A DNA stretch of 64,000 nt, taken from contig NC_015589.1 of the NCBI RefSeq assembly GCF_000215085.1, positions 1,674,001 to 1,738,000 of the forward strand. The letters run 5' to 3'. The notes under the pieces were generated by a model, which was not told where the DNA came from, made no database searches, and saw nothing but the letters and a program-made list of their open reading frames with translations. Each line of letters starts with the position of its first letter. Position 1 is the stretch's first letter. This stretch comes from Desulforamulus ruminis DSM 2154. Lineage in GTDB: Bacteria > Bacillota > Desulfotomaculia > Desulfotomaculales > Desulfotomaculaceae. Made by a program: the position numbers and the translations under genes. Shown one piece after another: positions 8,732 through 16,889 of this stretch.

Positions 8732-9808
8732 ATGAAGATCAATGTTGAACCGATTGCAGACCAGGAATTAAAACCCTTGTATCAGGATGCTTCTCAACTT
8801 GGTTTTGGCCGTATTTTTACCGACCGTATGTTTACCATGAGGTATACCGATGGCCGATGGACCGATGCCAAAATCGAAAAATACAAAAATTTTAGTTTAG
8901 ACCCTTCTGCCTGTGTATTTCACTATTCCCAGGAAATTTTTGAAGGAATGAAGGCGTATGCCGCTGAAGATAACAGGTTGCTGCTGTTTAGACCGGAACA
9001 GAATGTGCGGCGCATGAACCGCTCCGCAGAGCGACTGGTGATGCCCGCCATTCCAGAAGAAACCATGCTGCAGGCTATTGAAGAGTTGGTTTTGACGGAA
9101 AAGCGGTGGATTCCTAAGGCTCCGGGCACATCTCTTTATATCCGGCCTACCATGATTGCGGCCGAACCCTTTTTAGGGGTACATCCTTCGGCGGAATATA
9201 TTTTCTTTATTATTTTGAGCCCTGTGGGGGCCTATTATAAAGGTGGATTTCAGCCTGTCCCCCTTTATGTGGAAGATACCTATGTGCGGGCTGCGGTAGG
9301 TGGTGTTGGAGATATTAAAACCGGTGGTAATTACGCAGCCAGTTTATTGGCCGGATATCAGGCGCAGAAAAAAGGTTTTTCTCAGGTACTTTGGTTGGAC
9401 GCCAGAGAAAGGAAATACATTGAAGAAGTGGGCGCTATGAACATGTTCTTCGTTTTTGGCAATAAATTGGTGACCCCGGCCTTAACCGGCTCCATTCTAC
9501 CGGGGATTACCCGGGCTTCGGTCCTCGAACTGGCCGCACATCTGGGTTTGACCACAGAGGAGAGGGCCATCACCATTGATGAAGTAATCGAGGGAATTCA
9601 AACGGGAGAAATTACCGAGGCCTTTGGTTCAGGGACTGCGGCAGTGATCTCCCCGGTTGGATCGCTTTTCTTTCAGGGAAAAGATTACGTCATTAACCAT
9701 AATCGGGTTGGAAGCGCAACGCAAAAGCTTTACGATACCTTGGTGGATATTCAATACGGTAAAGCAGAGGATCCCTTTGGCTGGGTAAAAGTTATCGGTG
9801 AACTATAA
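8732..9808 (+). CDS. ilvE: branched-chain amino acid aminotransferase
   Basis: A 358-residue fold-type IV PLP enzyme that interconverts Leu, Ile and Val with their 2-oxo acids using 2-oxoglutarate/glutamate. Seen: the Y-S-Q-E-I-F-E-G-M-K-A-Y block near 70, R-P-T motifs, the G-G-V-G-D-I-K-T-G-G-N-Y-A-A-S region carrying the probable PLP lysine near residue 197, and the E-A-F-G-S-G-T-A-A phosphate-binding motif near 297. Length and motifs match the long bacterial BCAT II group. It is monocistronic with its own terminator. Confidence 0.95.
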   Translation: MKINVEPIADQELKPLYQDASQLGFGRIFTDRMFTMRYTDGRWTDAKIEKYKNFSLDPSACVFHYSQEIFEGMKAYAAEDNRLLLFRPEQNVRRMNRSAERLVMPAIPEETMLQAIEELVLTEKRWIPKAPGTSLYIRPTMIAAEPFLGVHPSAEYIFFIILSPVGAYYKGGFQPVPLYVEDTYVRAAVGGVGDIKTGGNYAASLLAGYQAQKKGFSQVLWLDARERKYIEEVGAMNMFFVFGNKLVTPALTGSILPGITRASVLELAAHLGLTTEERAITIDEVIEGIQTGEITEAFGSGTAAVISPVGSLFFQGKDYVINHNRVGSATQKLYDTLVDIQYGKAEDPFGWVKVIGEL

Positions 9809-9815
9809 CCACTAT

Positions 9816-9844
9816 AAAAAGGGGCGATAAGCCCCTTTTTATTT
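9816..9844 (+). terminator. intrinsic terminator of ilvE
   Basis: Hairpin AAAAAGGGGC / GCCCCTTTTT with a five-base loop, continuing into a T-rich tract. Confidence 0.9.
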
Positions 9845-9977
9845 ACAAATAAGAATCATAACATTCTTAAAAATTAAACAATTTAAAATATTGTAAAAAA
9901 ATTAACCTTTTAGGCAGGAATTTTTACGCTGATATAGAAATATAGAATATACATATTATAGTATAAGGGGTGTTCCT

Positions 9978-10151
9978 ATGGTAACCCTTTTAGAAGATTT
10001 GGCCAAAGATAAGGAAAAATTTCTGGCTTTTCTGCAGTATTTAATTGATAGCGGCAGACTAACAGAGGAAGAAGTTATTAATTTGGTGCGGGAACAGCAG
10101 GTATTTTTAGAAAGGAAAAAGGATACTGATCTTCAAAAAAGTAGTGATTAA
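9978..10151 (+). CDS. small acidic helical protein (paralogue of the next gene)
   Basis: A 57-residue ORF beginning with ATG after an AAGGGG-type ribosome site. It is strongly charged and predicted helical (F-L-x-F-L-Q-Y-L pattern followed by L-T-E-E-E-V). The next small ORF has the same pattern (F-L-N-Y-L then I-T-D-D-E-I), so the two look like tandem paralogues. Function unknown. Confidence 0.6.
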   Translation: MVTLLEDLAKDKEKFLAFLQYLIDSGRLTEEEVINLVREQQVFLERKKDTDLQKSSD

Positions 10152-10241
10152 ATTATTATTAAATTTTTTATTTTCATTTTTTAAACTCTTTTTTGGTTAC
10201 TTAGCAGGAGATGCTTGTGAAATGTCGAATTTGTCTTTAAT

Positions 10242-10466
10242 GTGACAAGTAAGGGGGTCATCGATATTTACAAGCTGCAGGAATTGCTAAGCGAGAATGA
10301 AGATATGCTTATGTGCTTTCTAAATTATCTTCAGTTAAATAAAAAAATTACTGATGATGAAATTAAGGTTTTTTTACAGCTCTATGAAGAACAAAAAAGC
10401 GATCAGGGAAAAGAGAAAGAAAAAAGAAAATATAAAAGCTTAAAAGATCTGCAATTTATAAAATAA
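10242..10466 (+). CDS. small charged helical protein (paralogue of the previous gene)
   Basis: 74 residues if begun at the GTG at 10242, which has no good ribosome site. Alignment with its upstream paralogue puts the natural N-terminus about 6-9 codons later. There a strong AAGGGGG (10251-10257) precedes only ATC (10260) and ATT (10266), so a non-standard start is possible. The C-terminus is Lys-rich. A terminator follows directly. Function unknown. Confidence 0.55.
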   Translation: MTSKGVIDIYKLQELLSENEDMLMCFLNYLQLNKKITDDEIKVFLQLYEEQKSDQGKEKEKRKYKSLKDLQFIK

Positions 10467-10497
10467 TTACACCGGTACATCTGGTGTAATTTTTTTA
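10466..10497 (+). terminator. intrinsic terminator
   Basis: Hairpin ATTACACC / GGTGTAAT followed by seven T. Confidence 0.9.
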
Positions 10498-10661
10498 TGT
10501 CTTTCGATAAAAATAAAAAGAGAATGACTGTTCCAACCTGCTAAAAATTTTCCACAAACTTTAAATACCATATTCGGCCTATATTTTTCCATATGCTTGA
10601 AATTCTACAAGTGAATAAGTATATTGTTAAAGAAAGAATTTTTCTTAAAGGAGGCAAATTC

Positions 10662-11816
10662 ATGCTGGGAAAAAGGAGAAAGCCATTTTCCGTTATAATA
10701 CTCAGTTGCTTATTGTTGTTGCTGATTCCAGCGGCGGCACTGGCTGTGGATATTCGGGATGAGGCAGCAACAACTGTGATTGATTCCGGGGAAACGGTAA
10801 AGGGGCCTGGTTTTTACAGCGGAAATGTAGTGGAAATAAACGGTACCATTGACGGATCACTTTTTGTGGCGGCCCAGAAAGTACACATTAGCGGCAAAGT
10901 AAAGGGAAATGTTTATAGTGCTTCGGAAGAGATTCAAGTATCGGGTATGATTGAAGGCACTTTACACAGTGTAGCCCGCAATATAAGCATTGGCGGTCAA
11001 GTAAACGGAGATGTTTTAACCGCTTCTGAAAAAATATCCATTCTGAGAGAAGCGGTACTGAAGAGGGATGTTATGTCCGTTGCTTCCCAAGTAGAACACG
11101 ATGGAAAGATTGAGCGCCAAATGCTGGCTGCTGCCAAGCACATGATGATATCCGGTGAAGTAGGGGATGACACAAGAATCACGGCAGAAAAATTAGCTAT
11201 ACTGGACTCGGCCAGTTTGCACGGCAACCTTGCTTATGAAAGCCCGGTTCAGGCAACCGTTGAAAGTAAGGCGAAAATTACCGGAGAAACGCAATGGAAA
11301 AAGGCTGAGACAAAGGAGACTACGGAAAATCAATTACTCAACCGGTTTGTTTCCCTACTCCTGGGTGTGGCCGGCGCCTTGCTGGTCTGGCTGATTGTTA
11401 TTCTTTGGCGCCCGAAGCTCTGGCTTGCTATTGCCAGACCTATCTTTGAACGCCCTTTGGCTTCCCTGGGGGCAGGGGCTTTGACGCTGGTGCTGATTCC
11501 CCTGACCGTACTTCTATTAATGCTGACTGTGGTCGGGATTCCCTTGGCAGTTGTCCTGGGGTTGATTTACGGCATCTCTTTGTATATAAGCAAAATTATT
11601 GTTGCCGTATGGGCCGGTTATTGGCTGGCCAATCGCTTTAACTGGTCCCAACGGCACAAGGGCGCCTGGTTAGTCCTGTTGGGACTTGCAATTCTTGCCT
11701 TGCTGACAAACCTGCCCTATTTCGGTCTGTTCTTTAGCCTGCTGGTTCTATTCGCAGGACTGGGAGCCTTGGTATTATCCCAATGGAGGCAAGGGGACGG
11801 CCCCGCTGCTTCCTAA
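10662..11816 (+). CDS. exported bactofilin-like polymer-forming protein with C-terminal membrane domain
   Basis: 384 residues from the ATG at 10662, behind a strong AAAGGAGG. An N-terminal signal/anchor (residues ~8-30) ends in A-L-A. It is followed by about 170 residues of repeated short strands of the form G-x-[VI]-x-G-x-[VIL] (for example V-E-I-N-G-T-I-D-G and V-H-I-S-G-K-V-K-G), the right-handed beta-helix pattern of bactofilin/polymer-forming proteins. The last ~130 residues hold about four membrane segments. Cytosolic bactofilins lack this membrane part, so the helix is probably displayed outside the membrane. Function unknown; an envelope role is an inference. Confidence 0.7.
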   Translation: MLGKRRKPFSVIILSCLLLLLIPAAALAVDIRDEAATTVIDSGETVKGPGFYSGNVVEINGTIDGSLFVAAQKVHISGKVKGNVYSASEEIQVSGMIEGTLHSVARNISIGGQVNGDVLTASEKISILREAVLKRDVMSVASQVEHDGKIERQMLAAAKHMMISGEVGDDTRITAEKLAILDSASLHGNLAYESPVQATVESKAKITGETQWKKAETKETTENQLLNRFVSLLLGVAGALLVWLIVILWRPKLWLAIARPIFERPLASLGAGALTLVLIPLTVLLLMLTVVGIPLAVVLGLIYGISLYISKIIVAVWAGYWLANRFNWSQRHKGAWLVLLGLAILALLTNLPYFGLFFSLLVLFAGLGALVLSQWRQGDGPAAS

Positions 11817-11977
11817 TGCGGATCCGTCAGCCTTTCCATTGGTTAAGGATGGAAGCGATGGCAATTTCTAATTTAAAACATTAAAGTTTTGCAGGAAAGG
11901 AAAATAGGTCTATACTAACTTTAAAGAAACTGTAAACCCCGCTACCTGATACCTTTCCAAATAGAGGGAGAATGATT

Positions 11978-12937
11978 ATGGAAATGATAAATACCCGGTA
12001 CGGAATACTTCAGGGAGTTTCCTATACGGATTACCATCCAAATGGCATGCTGAGAAATTGTGTGGTGGTGGAGCCTAATGAATTGCCCACTCCCTATGGC
12101 GTTTTGGTGCCCCTGTATAAAGACAACGAAATTCGCAGGAAAACCGGTAAGCCCATGACCTTTTATCCCAACGGGTGTTTAAAAAACCTTCCCTTGCAAA
12201 AGCAGACGGATATTTCAACGTCATTGGGAATCTTGCCCGGCGAATACCTGAGCTTTTATGAAGACGGCTCCCTGCACCGGGTGTTTCCTTTGGATGGCAA
12301 GTTATCAGGCTACTGGAATGAGGAAGATGAACGCCAACTGGCCCATGAAATGGAGTTTCAACTTTTATGCGGGCAGTTCAAAAGCAAAATTATCGGGGTT
12401 CAGTTTTATCCCGAAGGCTTTTTAAAGAGCGTCACTCTGTGGCCCGGAGAGGTGGTTGCCATCGAGTCGCCCCTGGGTCCGATGGAGGTTCGGACAGGGC
12501 TTTCCTTTTACCCGCGAGGGAGGATTAAGTCTTTGGAACCGGTTCGACCCACGCCGGTACTCACTCCTGTGGGCATAATGCATGCTTATGATTGTCAGTC
12601 TTTAGGATTAAGCGGGGATGCCAATTCCCTTTGCTTTTCCGAAGAAGGAACCCTGGTTTCCCTGTTAGCTTCTACTGATCAGTTAGAAATAACCGGCAAA
12701 GACGGAGAGAAGCACCTGTTTCAACCGGGTCACAAGCCAAATCTTTTCAATCCGGAGGTTATGGACCCCATACCGTTGAAAGTGGAGTTCTTTGGCAAGG
12801 GTATTCGCTTATACCAAGATAGAGTAAAGGAGTTCCACCTTCAGGAGTATATCATTAGGGTAAAACCTTTGGAATTGCAAATGAGTTGTTCCGGCTGTGC
12901 TGGCTGCACAGGCTGTAACAGCCTGCCATTGGGTTAA
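11978..12937 (+). CDS. MORN-like repeat protein with cysteine-rich C-terminus
   Basis: 319 residues; the ATG at 11978 is chosen because AGGGAG lies seven bases upstream. At least five copies of a beta-hairpin motif of the form Y/F-Y-P-x-G-x-L/I-K-x-L/V occur (for example F-Y-P-N-G-C-L-K and F-Y-P-R-G-R-I-K), resembling MORN or toxin-antitoxin-type repeats. The C-terminus carries C-x-x-C-x-x-C-x-x-C, suggesting a bound metal or disulfides. No signal peptide. Its close spacing to the next gene suggests one transcript. Function unknown. Confidence 0.6.
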   Translation: MEMINTRYGILQGVSYTDYHPNGMLRNCVVVEPNELPTPYGVLVPLYKDNEIRRKTGKPMTFYPNGCLKNLPLQKQTDISTSLGILPGEYLSFYEDGSLHRVFPLDGKLSGYWNEEDERQLAHEMEFQLLCGQFKSKIIGVQFYPEGFLKSVTLWPGEVVAIESPLGPMEVRTGLSFYPRGRIKSLEPVRPTPVLTPVGIMHAYDCQSLGLSGDANSLCFSEEGTLVSLLASTDQLEITGKDGEKHLFQPGHKPNLFNPEVMDPIPLKVEFFGKGIRLYQDRVKEFHLQEYIIRVKPLELQMSCSGCAGCTGCNSLPLG

Positions 12938-12965
12938 AAGCGGAAATGGGACGGGGCAGTGTAAT

Positions 12966-13568
12966 ATGTTTTTCATAAAAGCTGATTCAGAGGTTGCGGT
13001 CATCGTAATTCATGAGATTTACGGGTTAAATAAGCATATGGCAACCTTTTGCAATAAGATAGCTCAACAACAGATGGATGTGTTTTGCCCGAATTTATTG
13101 AATAAAAATAAACCCTTTGACTACCGGCGAGAGAATAAAGCCTACAGTTATTTTATTGGCCATGTGGGTTTTAAAGATTCGGTTGCCAAAATTACAGATC
13201 TCAATCAATCCCTTCGCAATCAATATCGTTCTGTTTATGTAATCGGTTTTAGCGTGGGGGCCACCATTGCTTGGTTGTGCAGTGAAAACGAGCAATGGGA
13301 TGGGGTGGTTGGCTATTATGGTTCCCGGATTAGGGATTATATGGATATTAAGCCTCGTTGCCCGGTACTATTGCACTTTCCGGAACAAGAAAAATCCTTT
13401 CATGTGGACGATTTAATAAGGACTCTGTCCCAAAAAGAAAGCACGCAGGTGCTTAAATATGAAGGCCTGCATGGATTTGCCGACCCTTATTCAAAAAATT
13501 ATTGCAGGGCTTCCTGCGAAAGGGCCTTTCGACAGACACTTCACTTTATTAAAAAATCTACTTTTTAA
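12966..13568 (+). CDS. dienelactone hydrolase-like alpha/beta hydrolase
   Basis: About 200 residues from the ATG at 12966. The frame is open further upstream, but that part overlaps the preceding gene. It shows the H-E-I-Y-G-L oxyanion-region motif near the start, the nucleophile elbow G-F-S-V-G-A, Y-Y-G-S-R-I after it, and G-L-H-G-F-A-D-P supplying the catalytic His. These match the dienelactone hydrolase family, but the nucleophile is Ser rather than the Cys of classical enzymes. The substrate is unknown. It ends at a strong terminator. Confidence 0.75.
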   Translation: MFFIKADSEVAVIVIHEIYGLNKHMATFCNKIAQQQMDVFCPNLLNKNKPFDYRRENKAYSYFIGHVGFKDSVAKITDLNQSLRNQYRSVYVIGFSVGATIAWLCSENEQWDGVVGYYGSRIRDYMDIKPRCPVLLHFPEQEKSFHVDDLIRTLSQKESTQVLKYEGLHGFADPYSKNYCRASCERAFRQTLHFIKKSTF

Positions 13569-13599
13569 TTCGCTCAAGACATCAATTTACAGTAAGGCA

Positions 13600-13656
13600 G
13601 CAGTGCATCTGAATAAAAAGTGACGCCGGGGACCGCGGTAAAACGGGTTCAGATAT
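13600..13656 (+). other. possible structured RNA element of unknown class
   Basis: A perfect seven-base pairing (ATCTGAA 13607-13613 with TTCAGAT 13648-13654) encloses a GC-rich core (GCCGGGGACCGCGG) and a TAAAAC loop. It sits in the 3' untranslated region just ahead of the terminator. It stands out from the AT-rich surroundings but matches no riboswitch class I can name. Confidence 0.3.
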
Positions 13657-13662
13657 TAAACG

Positions 13663-13702
13663 AACCGTAATGACATTTTAAAGTGTCATTACGGTTTTTT
13701 TT
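13663..13702 (+). terminator. intrinsic terminator
   Basis: A 13-base stem AACCGTAATGACA / TGTCATTACGGTT with a following T-run. Perfect pairing. Confidence 0.95.
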
Positions 13703-13870
13703 ATCCATATGAGAAAAAGCTAAGGTTTATCGACAAAGAATTGTTGTATCAACACAAGGTTTACTTGTTTGTCATCCCCGCGACCAATCGGTATGATTGT
13801 AATAAAGATAATTATCACAATGATGACTGAGCTCGGAAATCAAAAATAACTGCAGGGGGGCAATGATGTT

Positions 13871-15211
13871 ATGGATAAAACCATCTCCAACGAAAAAATA
13901 TCCAATAACTATTTTGATGGCTTAAAGGTATCCAACACGCATAAAATACTTTTCTTTATCATTATGCTCGCTTATTTTTTCGAACAAATGGACAACTGGA
14001 ATTTTGGTTTTATTGCCCCGGCGCTAATGAAATCCTGGGGAATCACCATGACAGATGTAGGCAGAATCCAATTTGCCTATTTTGTAGGAATGACCCTGGG
14101 TGGGCTCACAGGCGGGATAATCTCCGATCTCATCGGTCGCAGGAAAACATTCCTGGGGGCCATCGTGTTGTTTTCACTGGCCTCAGTGGTTAACGGTCTT
14201 ACCAGCGACCTGACAGTATTCACCATTTCCAGGGCTTTAACCGGATTTGGCGTCTTTTGCCTTATGGTGACCTCCCAGGCCTATATTGCGGAAATGGCTC
14301 CTGCCGAAAGCCGAGGTAAGTGGCAGGGACTGGTGGCTGCGGTGGGATTCTGCGCCGTTCCCTTTATCGGGGCCATGTGCAGGGCGGTGGTACCTATGCA
14401 TGACGATGCCTGGCGTTATATTTTCTATCTGGGCGGGCTTGGATTGATTGGATTTCTTATCGGGCTCAAATATTTGAAAGAGTCTCCCCGCTGGCTTGTG
14501 GCGCAAAAAAGGCTGTCAGAAGCAGAAAAAGTAGTAGAAGAAATTACCGGCATAAAAGTGGACTTGACGGAAGCTGCGGCCAAAATATCTCCCAGGAATA
14601 AGGTAATGGAAGTGCTGATAGGCATGTTTTCTAGAAAATATATCAAGAGAACACTGGTGGTATTGTCTTTCATAGCGCTTACCACTCCCGCCACCTTTGT
14701 GGTGACTGTATGGACGCCTACCCTGTTAAGCCAAAGAGGTTTAAGCCTGGAAGACAGCCTGATGGCTTCTACCATTCTAATGATTGGGGTACCGGTAGGA
14801 TGCTTCCTGGCCTCACTGATTTCCGACAAGGGCGGCAGGAAAATTCCGCTGGCCATATTAGCTGTTTTGATTAGCTTATGTGCTGTTATTTTTGGTCAAG
14901 TTAACGGATTTATTCCCATTGTTTGTTGCGGTTTTGTCCTCATAGCCTGCGTTATGGCCTTAGGTTTTGTAAGCTTCAGCTATATTGCCGAACAGTACCC
15001 CACTAAAATGCGTAACACCGCCACCGGCTTTCATAACGCTTCGGGACGCATGGCCACTTCAGTTATCCAACTGGCCGTACCGGTGGTTTTTGCCCAGCAC
15101 AGTTTTGCCGGAGTCTATAACATGGTGGCGCTATTAGTCCTTCTGCCAGTGGTGCCGTTGTTAATCTGGGGGATGCGCACCGGGGGCAAATCACTGGAAG
15201 AAATCAGTTAG
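13871..15211 (+). CDS. MFS transporter (organic acid/sugar-type, 12 TM)
   Basis: 446 residues with 12 predicted membrane segments. The signature loop after TM2, D-L-I-G-R-R-K-T, and a matching D-K-G-G-R-K in the second half place it in the sugar-porter/aromatic-acid symporter part of the MFS. E-S-P-R-W-L in the central loop is also typical. The ribosome site is AGGGGGG. It faces a convergent LysR gene and precedes the lipoyl/arylsulfotransferase gene run, so it may import that pathway's substrate; that is inference only. Its C-terminal codons are partly duplicated just after the stop. Confidence 0.85.
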   Translation: MDKTISNEKISNNYFDGLKVSNTHKILFFIIMLAYFFEQMDNWNFGFIAPALMKSWGITMTDVGRIQFAYFVGMTLGGLTGGIISDLIGRRKTFLGAIVLFSLASVVNGLTSDLTVFTISRALTGFGVFCLMVTSQAYIAEMAPAESRGKWQGLVAAVGFCAVPFIGAMCRAVVPMHDDAWRYIFYLGGLGLIGFLIGLKYLKESPRWLVAQKRLSEAEKVVEEITGIKVDLTEAAAKISPRNKVMEVLIGMFSRKYIKRTLVVLSFIALTTPATFVVTVWTPTLLSQRGLSLEDSLMASTILMIGVPVGCFLASLISDKGGRKIPLAILAVLISLCAVIFGQVNGFIPIVCCGFVLIACVMALGFVSFSYIAEQYPTKMRNTATGFHNASGRMATSVIQLAVPVVFAQHSFAGVYNMVALLVLLPVVPLLIWGMRTGGKSLEEIS

Positions 15212-15252
15212 TTCCTGTCCGAAAGGGGCAAATCACTGGAGGAAGTGGCCTA
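15183..15252 (+). repeat. duplicated C-terminal tail of the MFS gene
   Basis: A 16-base unit (GGGGCAAATCACTGGA) occurs at 15183-15198, inside the last codons of the MFS gene, and again at 15225-15240 beyond its stop. There it could encode K-S-L-E-E-V-A-stop, a close variant of the real tail. This looks like the scar of a lost paralogous copy. Confidence 0.7.
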
Positions 15253-15283
15253 AGTAACTTAATTTCCTGAATGAAAAATAAAT

Positions 15284-15320
15284 AAGGCTGATTATGAAAG
15301 TGACCATAATCAGCCTTTAT
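15284..15320. terminator. bidirectional terminator between MFS and LysR genes
   Basis: A 13-base perfect stem AAGGCTGATTATG / CATAATCAGCCTT between convergent genes, overlapping the LysR stop codon. Confidence 0.85.
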
Positions 15321-16242
15321 GCACTCTTTTTCCGGTTAGTTTGTGGGCCGCAACAAGTTTAAGAATGCTAAGAAAACCCTCGGTGACAGGATTTAAAGAG
15401 TTAATAAAGCACCCGTAAATCAATTTAAAGCTGTTTTCGATGGGGACGGTGATAATGGCCTCATCATCAAGCAGTCTGAAGTCTGAAAAACTTGTAAGAC
15501 CAACGGCTTTGCGATCCAGAATGGCTTTTTTATAAACTTCCACATAACTGGTTTTTACAGAGATATTTAAAGAACTGAGATCCTTAAACATGTGTTTAAT
15601 CATACTCAGGTAGTTTTCGTGGCTGTATAAAGCAATGGGATGAGCGGATAGTTCTTTTATGGTAATGATTTTCTTTTTGGCCAGCACAGAGGTTTTAGCC
15701 ACACAGGCCAGCAACGGATTTTCCGATATTTTTTCAAAGGTGGCATTCACTCGAAGAATCTGCTCCTGATAGGAATAGTCCGGCAGAATCACTAAACCAA
15801 TATCCACAACGCCGTCGTTTATTTGTTGGATAATTTCAAGGAAGTGCTGCTTTTCTTCAACCTGAACATCCACCTGTGGAAACTTCCGGTTAAATGAGTC
15901 CAATACTTCAGGTAAATAGTTGTAACTTACGTTGGGCGCAGCACTGATGGACAGATGACCCTTTATGGATTGCACGTTGGTATTGGTCAGTGGCTGCACC
16001 ACCTGCAACAGTTCTTCATATTTTTGAACGATTTCCAGAGCCTGCTCAACCACGGCTTTACCGGCGTCGGTTAAGGTCACTCCGTGACGGTTGCGGTGGA
16101 GCAAGGTAACGTTTAAATCGTTCTCTAATTTTTGAATAATTTGGCTTAAGCCCTGTTGGGAAATGAAGAATCGCTTGGCAGTTAGCGAGATGGATTCTGT
16201 TTTAGCGATATCCACCAAATAATTTAAGTGCTGAATGTCCAT
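15310..16242 (-). CDS. LysR family transcriptional regulator
   Basis: About 310 residues. An N-terminal winged helix-turn-helix (L-N-Y-L-V-D-I-A-K-T-E-S, then S-Q-Q-G-L-S-Q-I-I-Q-K-L-E) and a ~200-residue substrate-binding domain with C-V-A-K-T-S-V and A-L-Y-S-H-E-N motifs fit the family. The second ATG (16242) is preferred, being seven bases after AAGGAG. It is convergent with the MFS gene and divergent from the gcvH-like run, so it probably controls one or both in response to a small organic ligand. Confidence 0.9.
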   Translation of the reverse strand: MDIQHLNYLVDIAKTESISLTAKRFFISQQGLSQIIQKLENDLNVTLLHRNRHGVTLTDAGKAVVEQALEIVQKYEELLQVVQPLTNTNVQSIKGHLSISAAPNVSYNYLPEVLDSFNRKFPQVDVQVEEKQHFLEIIQQINDGVVDIGLVILPDYSYQEQILRVNATFEKISENPLLACVAKTSVLAKKKIITIKELSAHPIALYSHENYLSMIKHMFKDLSSLNISVKTSYVEVYKKAILDRKAVGLTSFSDFRLLDDEAIITVPIENSFKLIYGCFINSLNPVTEGFLSILKLVAAHKLTGKRVHKG

Positions 16243-16296
16243 TCGCATACTCCTTTCCCAGGAAATGATTGATCCAGTTGTATACAGGCCTAGCTT

Positions 16297-16449
16297 ATCA
16301 TAAGCTTTTTATTTAATCAAGAAACCCTATGGCTAAAGCAACGGGCTGAAAAACCATCTTTACAAGTAGCCCACACTACCGATTTATTCGCCGGCAATAT
16401 GTTAATCTTGGGGCAAAAGGGCAGTGAAAACTTTCCCAAAGTTGATTAG
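16297..16449 (+). other. open frame resembling a protein C-terminus, no start
   Basis: About 50 codons stay open up to TAG (16447-16449). The reading is coding-like (contains D-L-F-A-G-N-M-L-I-L-G-Q-K-G) but has no start codon with a ribosome site and begins inside the LysR promoter region. Possibly the remnant of a gene lost when the lipoyl/arylsulfotransferase run was inserted. Confidence 0.3.
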
Positions 16450-16475
16450 AGAAAAGCAAAGAAAGGAATGTGAAC

Positions 16476-16874
16476 ATGACAAAACCCATCGAAGAACTGA
16501 CTTTCCTTAACGACCTTCATTACTTCCACGAACATACCTGGGCTAAAGTTGAAGGAGATTTAGTTAAAATAGGGATTACCGATTTTGCCCAGGACAGTTT
16601 GGGCAGCATTATCTTTGTCGAACTACCCAATCCGGGCGAGGTCTATGATCAAGGAGATGAATTTGGACAGGCTGAATCAGCCAAAACTGTTTCAGCACTC
16701 TATATGCCCGTGAGCGGTGAAATTGTTAAGGTCAACAGTGTACTGGAGGACGCCCCCCAAAATGTGAACGAAGATCCCTATGGTGCCGGCTGGATGGTGA
16801 TTGTAAAGCCCAGCAACCCTGCTGAAGTAAAAGAACTGCTGTCTAAGGAAGAGTACCTGAATCAGATTAAGTAA
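16476..16874 (+). CDS. GcvH-like lipoyl carrier protein
   Basis: 132 residues from the ATG at 16476 (AGGA eight bases upstream). The fold matches glycine cleavage H protein: W-A-K-V-E-G near 22, G-I-T-D-F-A-Q-D-S-L-G, and the lipoylation hairpin E-S-A-K-T-V-S-A-L-Y-M-P-V-S-G with the modifiable Lys70. No gcvT or gcvP gene is nearby, so it probably does not serve glycine cleavage. It is first in a run with a glutaredoxin fusion, an ASST-fold protein and dihydrolipoamide dehydrogenase, suggesting that the lipoyl arm carries electrons or a sulfur/acyl group for that set. Confidence 0.85.
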   Translation: MTKPIEELTFLNDLHYFHEHTWAKVEGDLVKIGITDFAQDSLGSIIFVELPNPGEVYDQGDEFGQAESAKTVSALYMPVSGEIVKVNSVLEDAPQNVNEDPYGAGWMVIVKPSNPAEVKELLSKEEYLNQIK

Positions 16875-16889
16875 AAGGAGGGATGAAAT

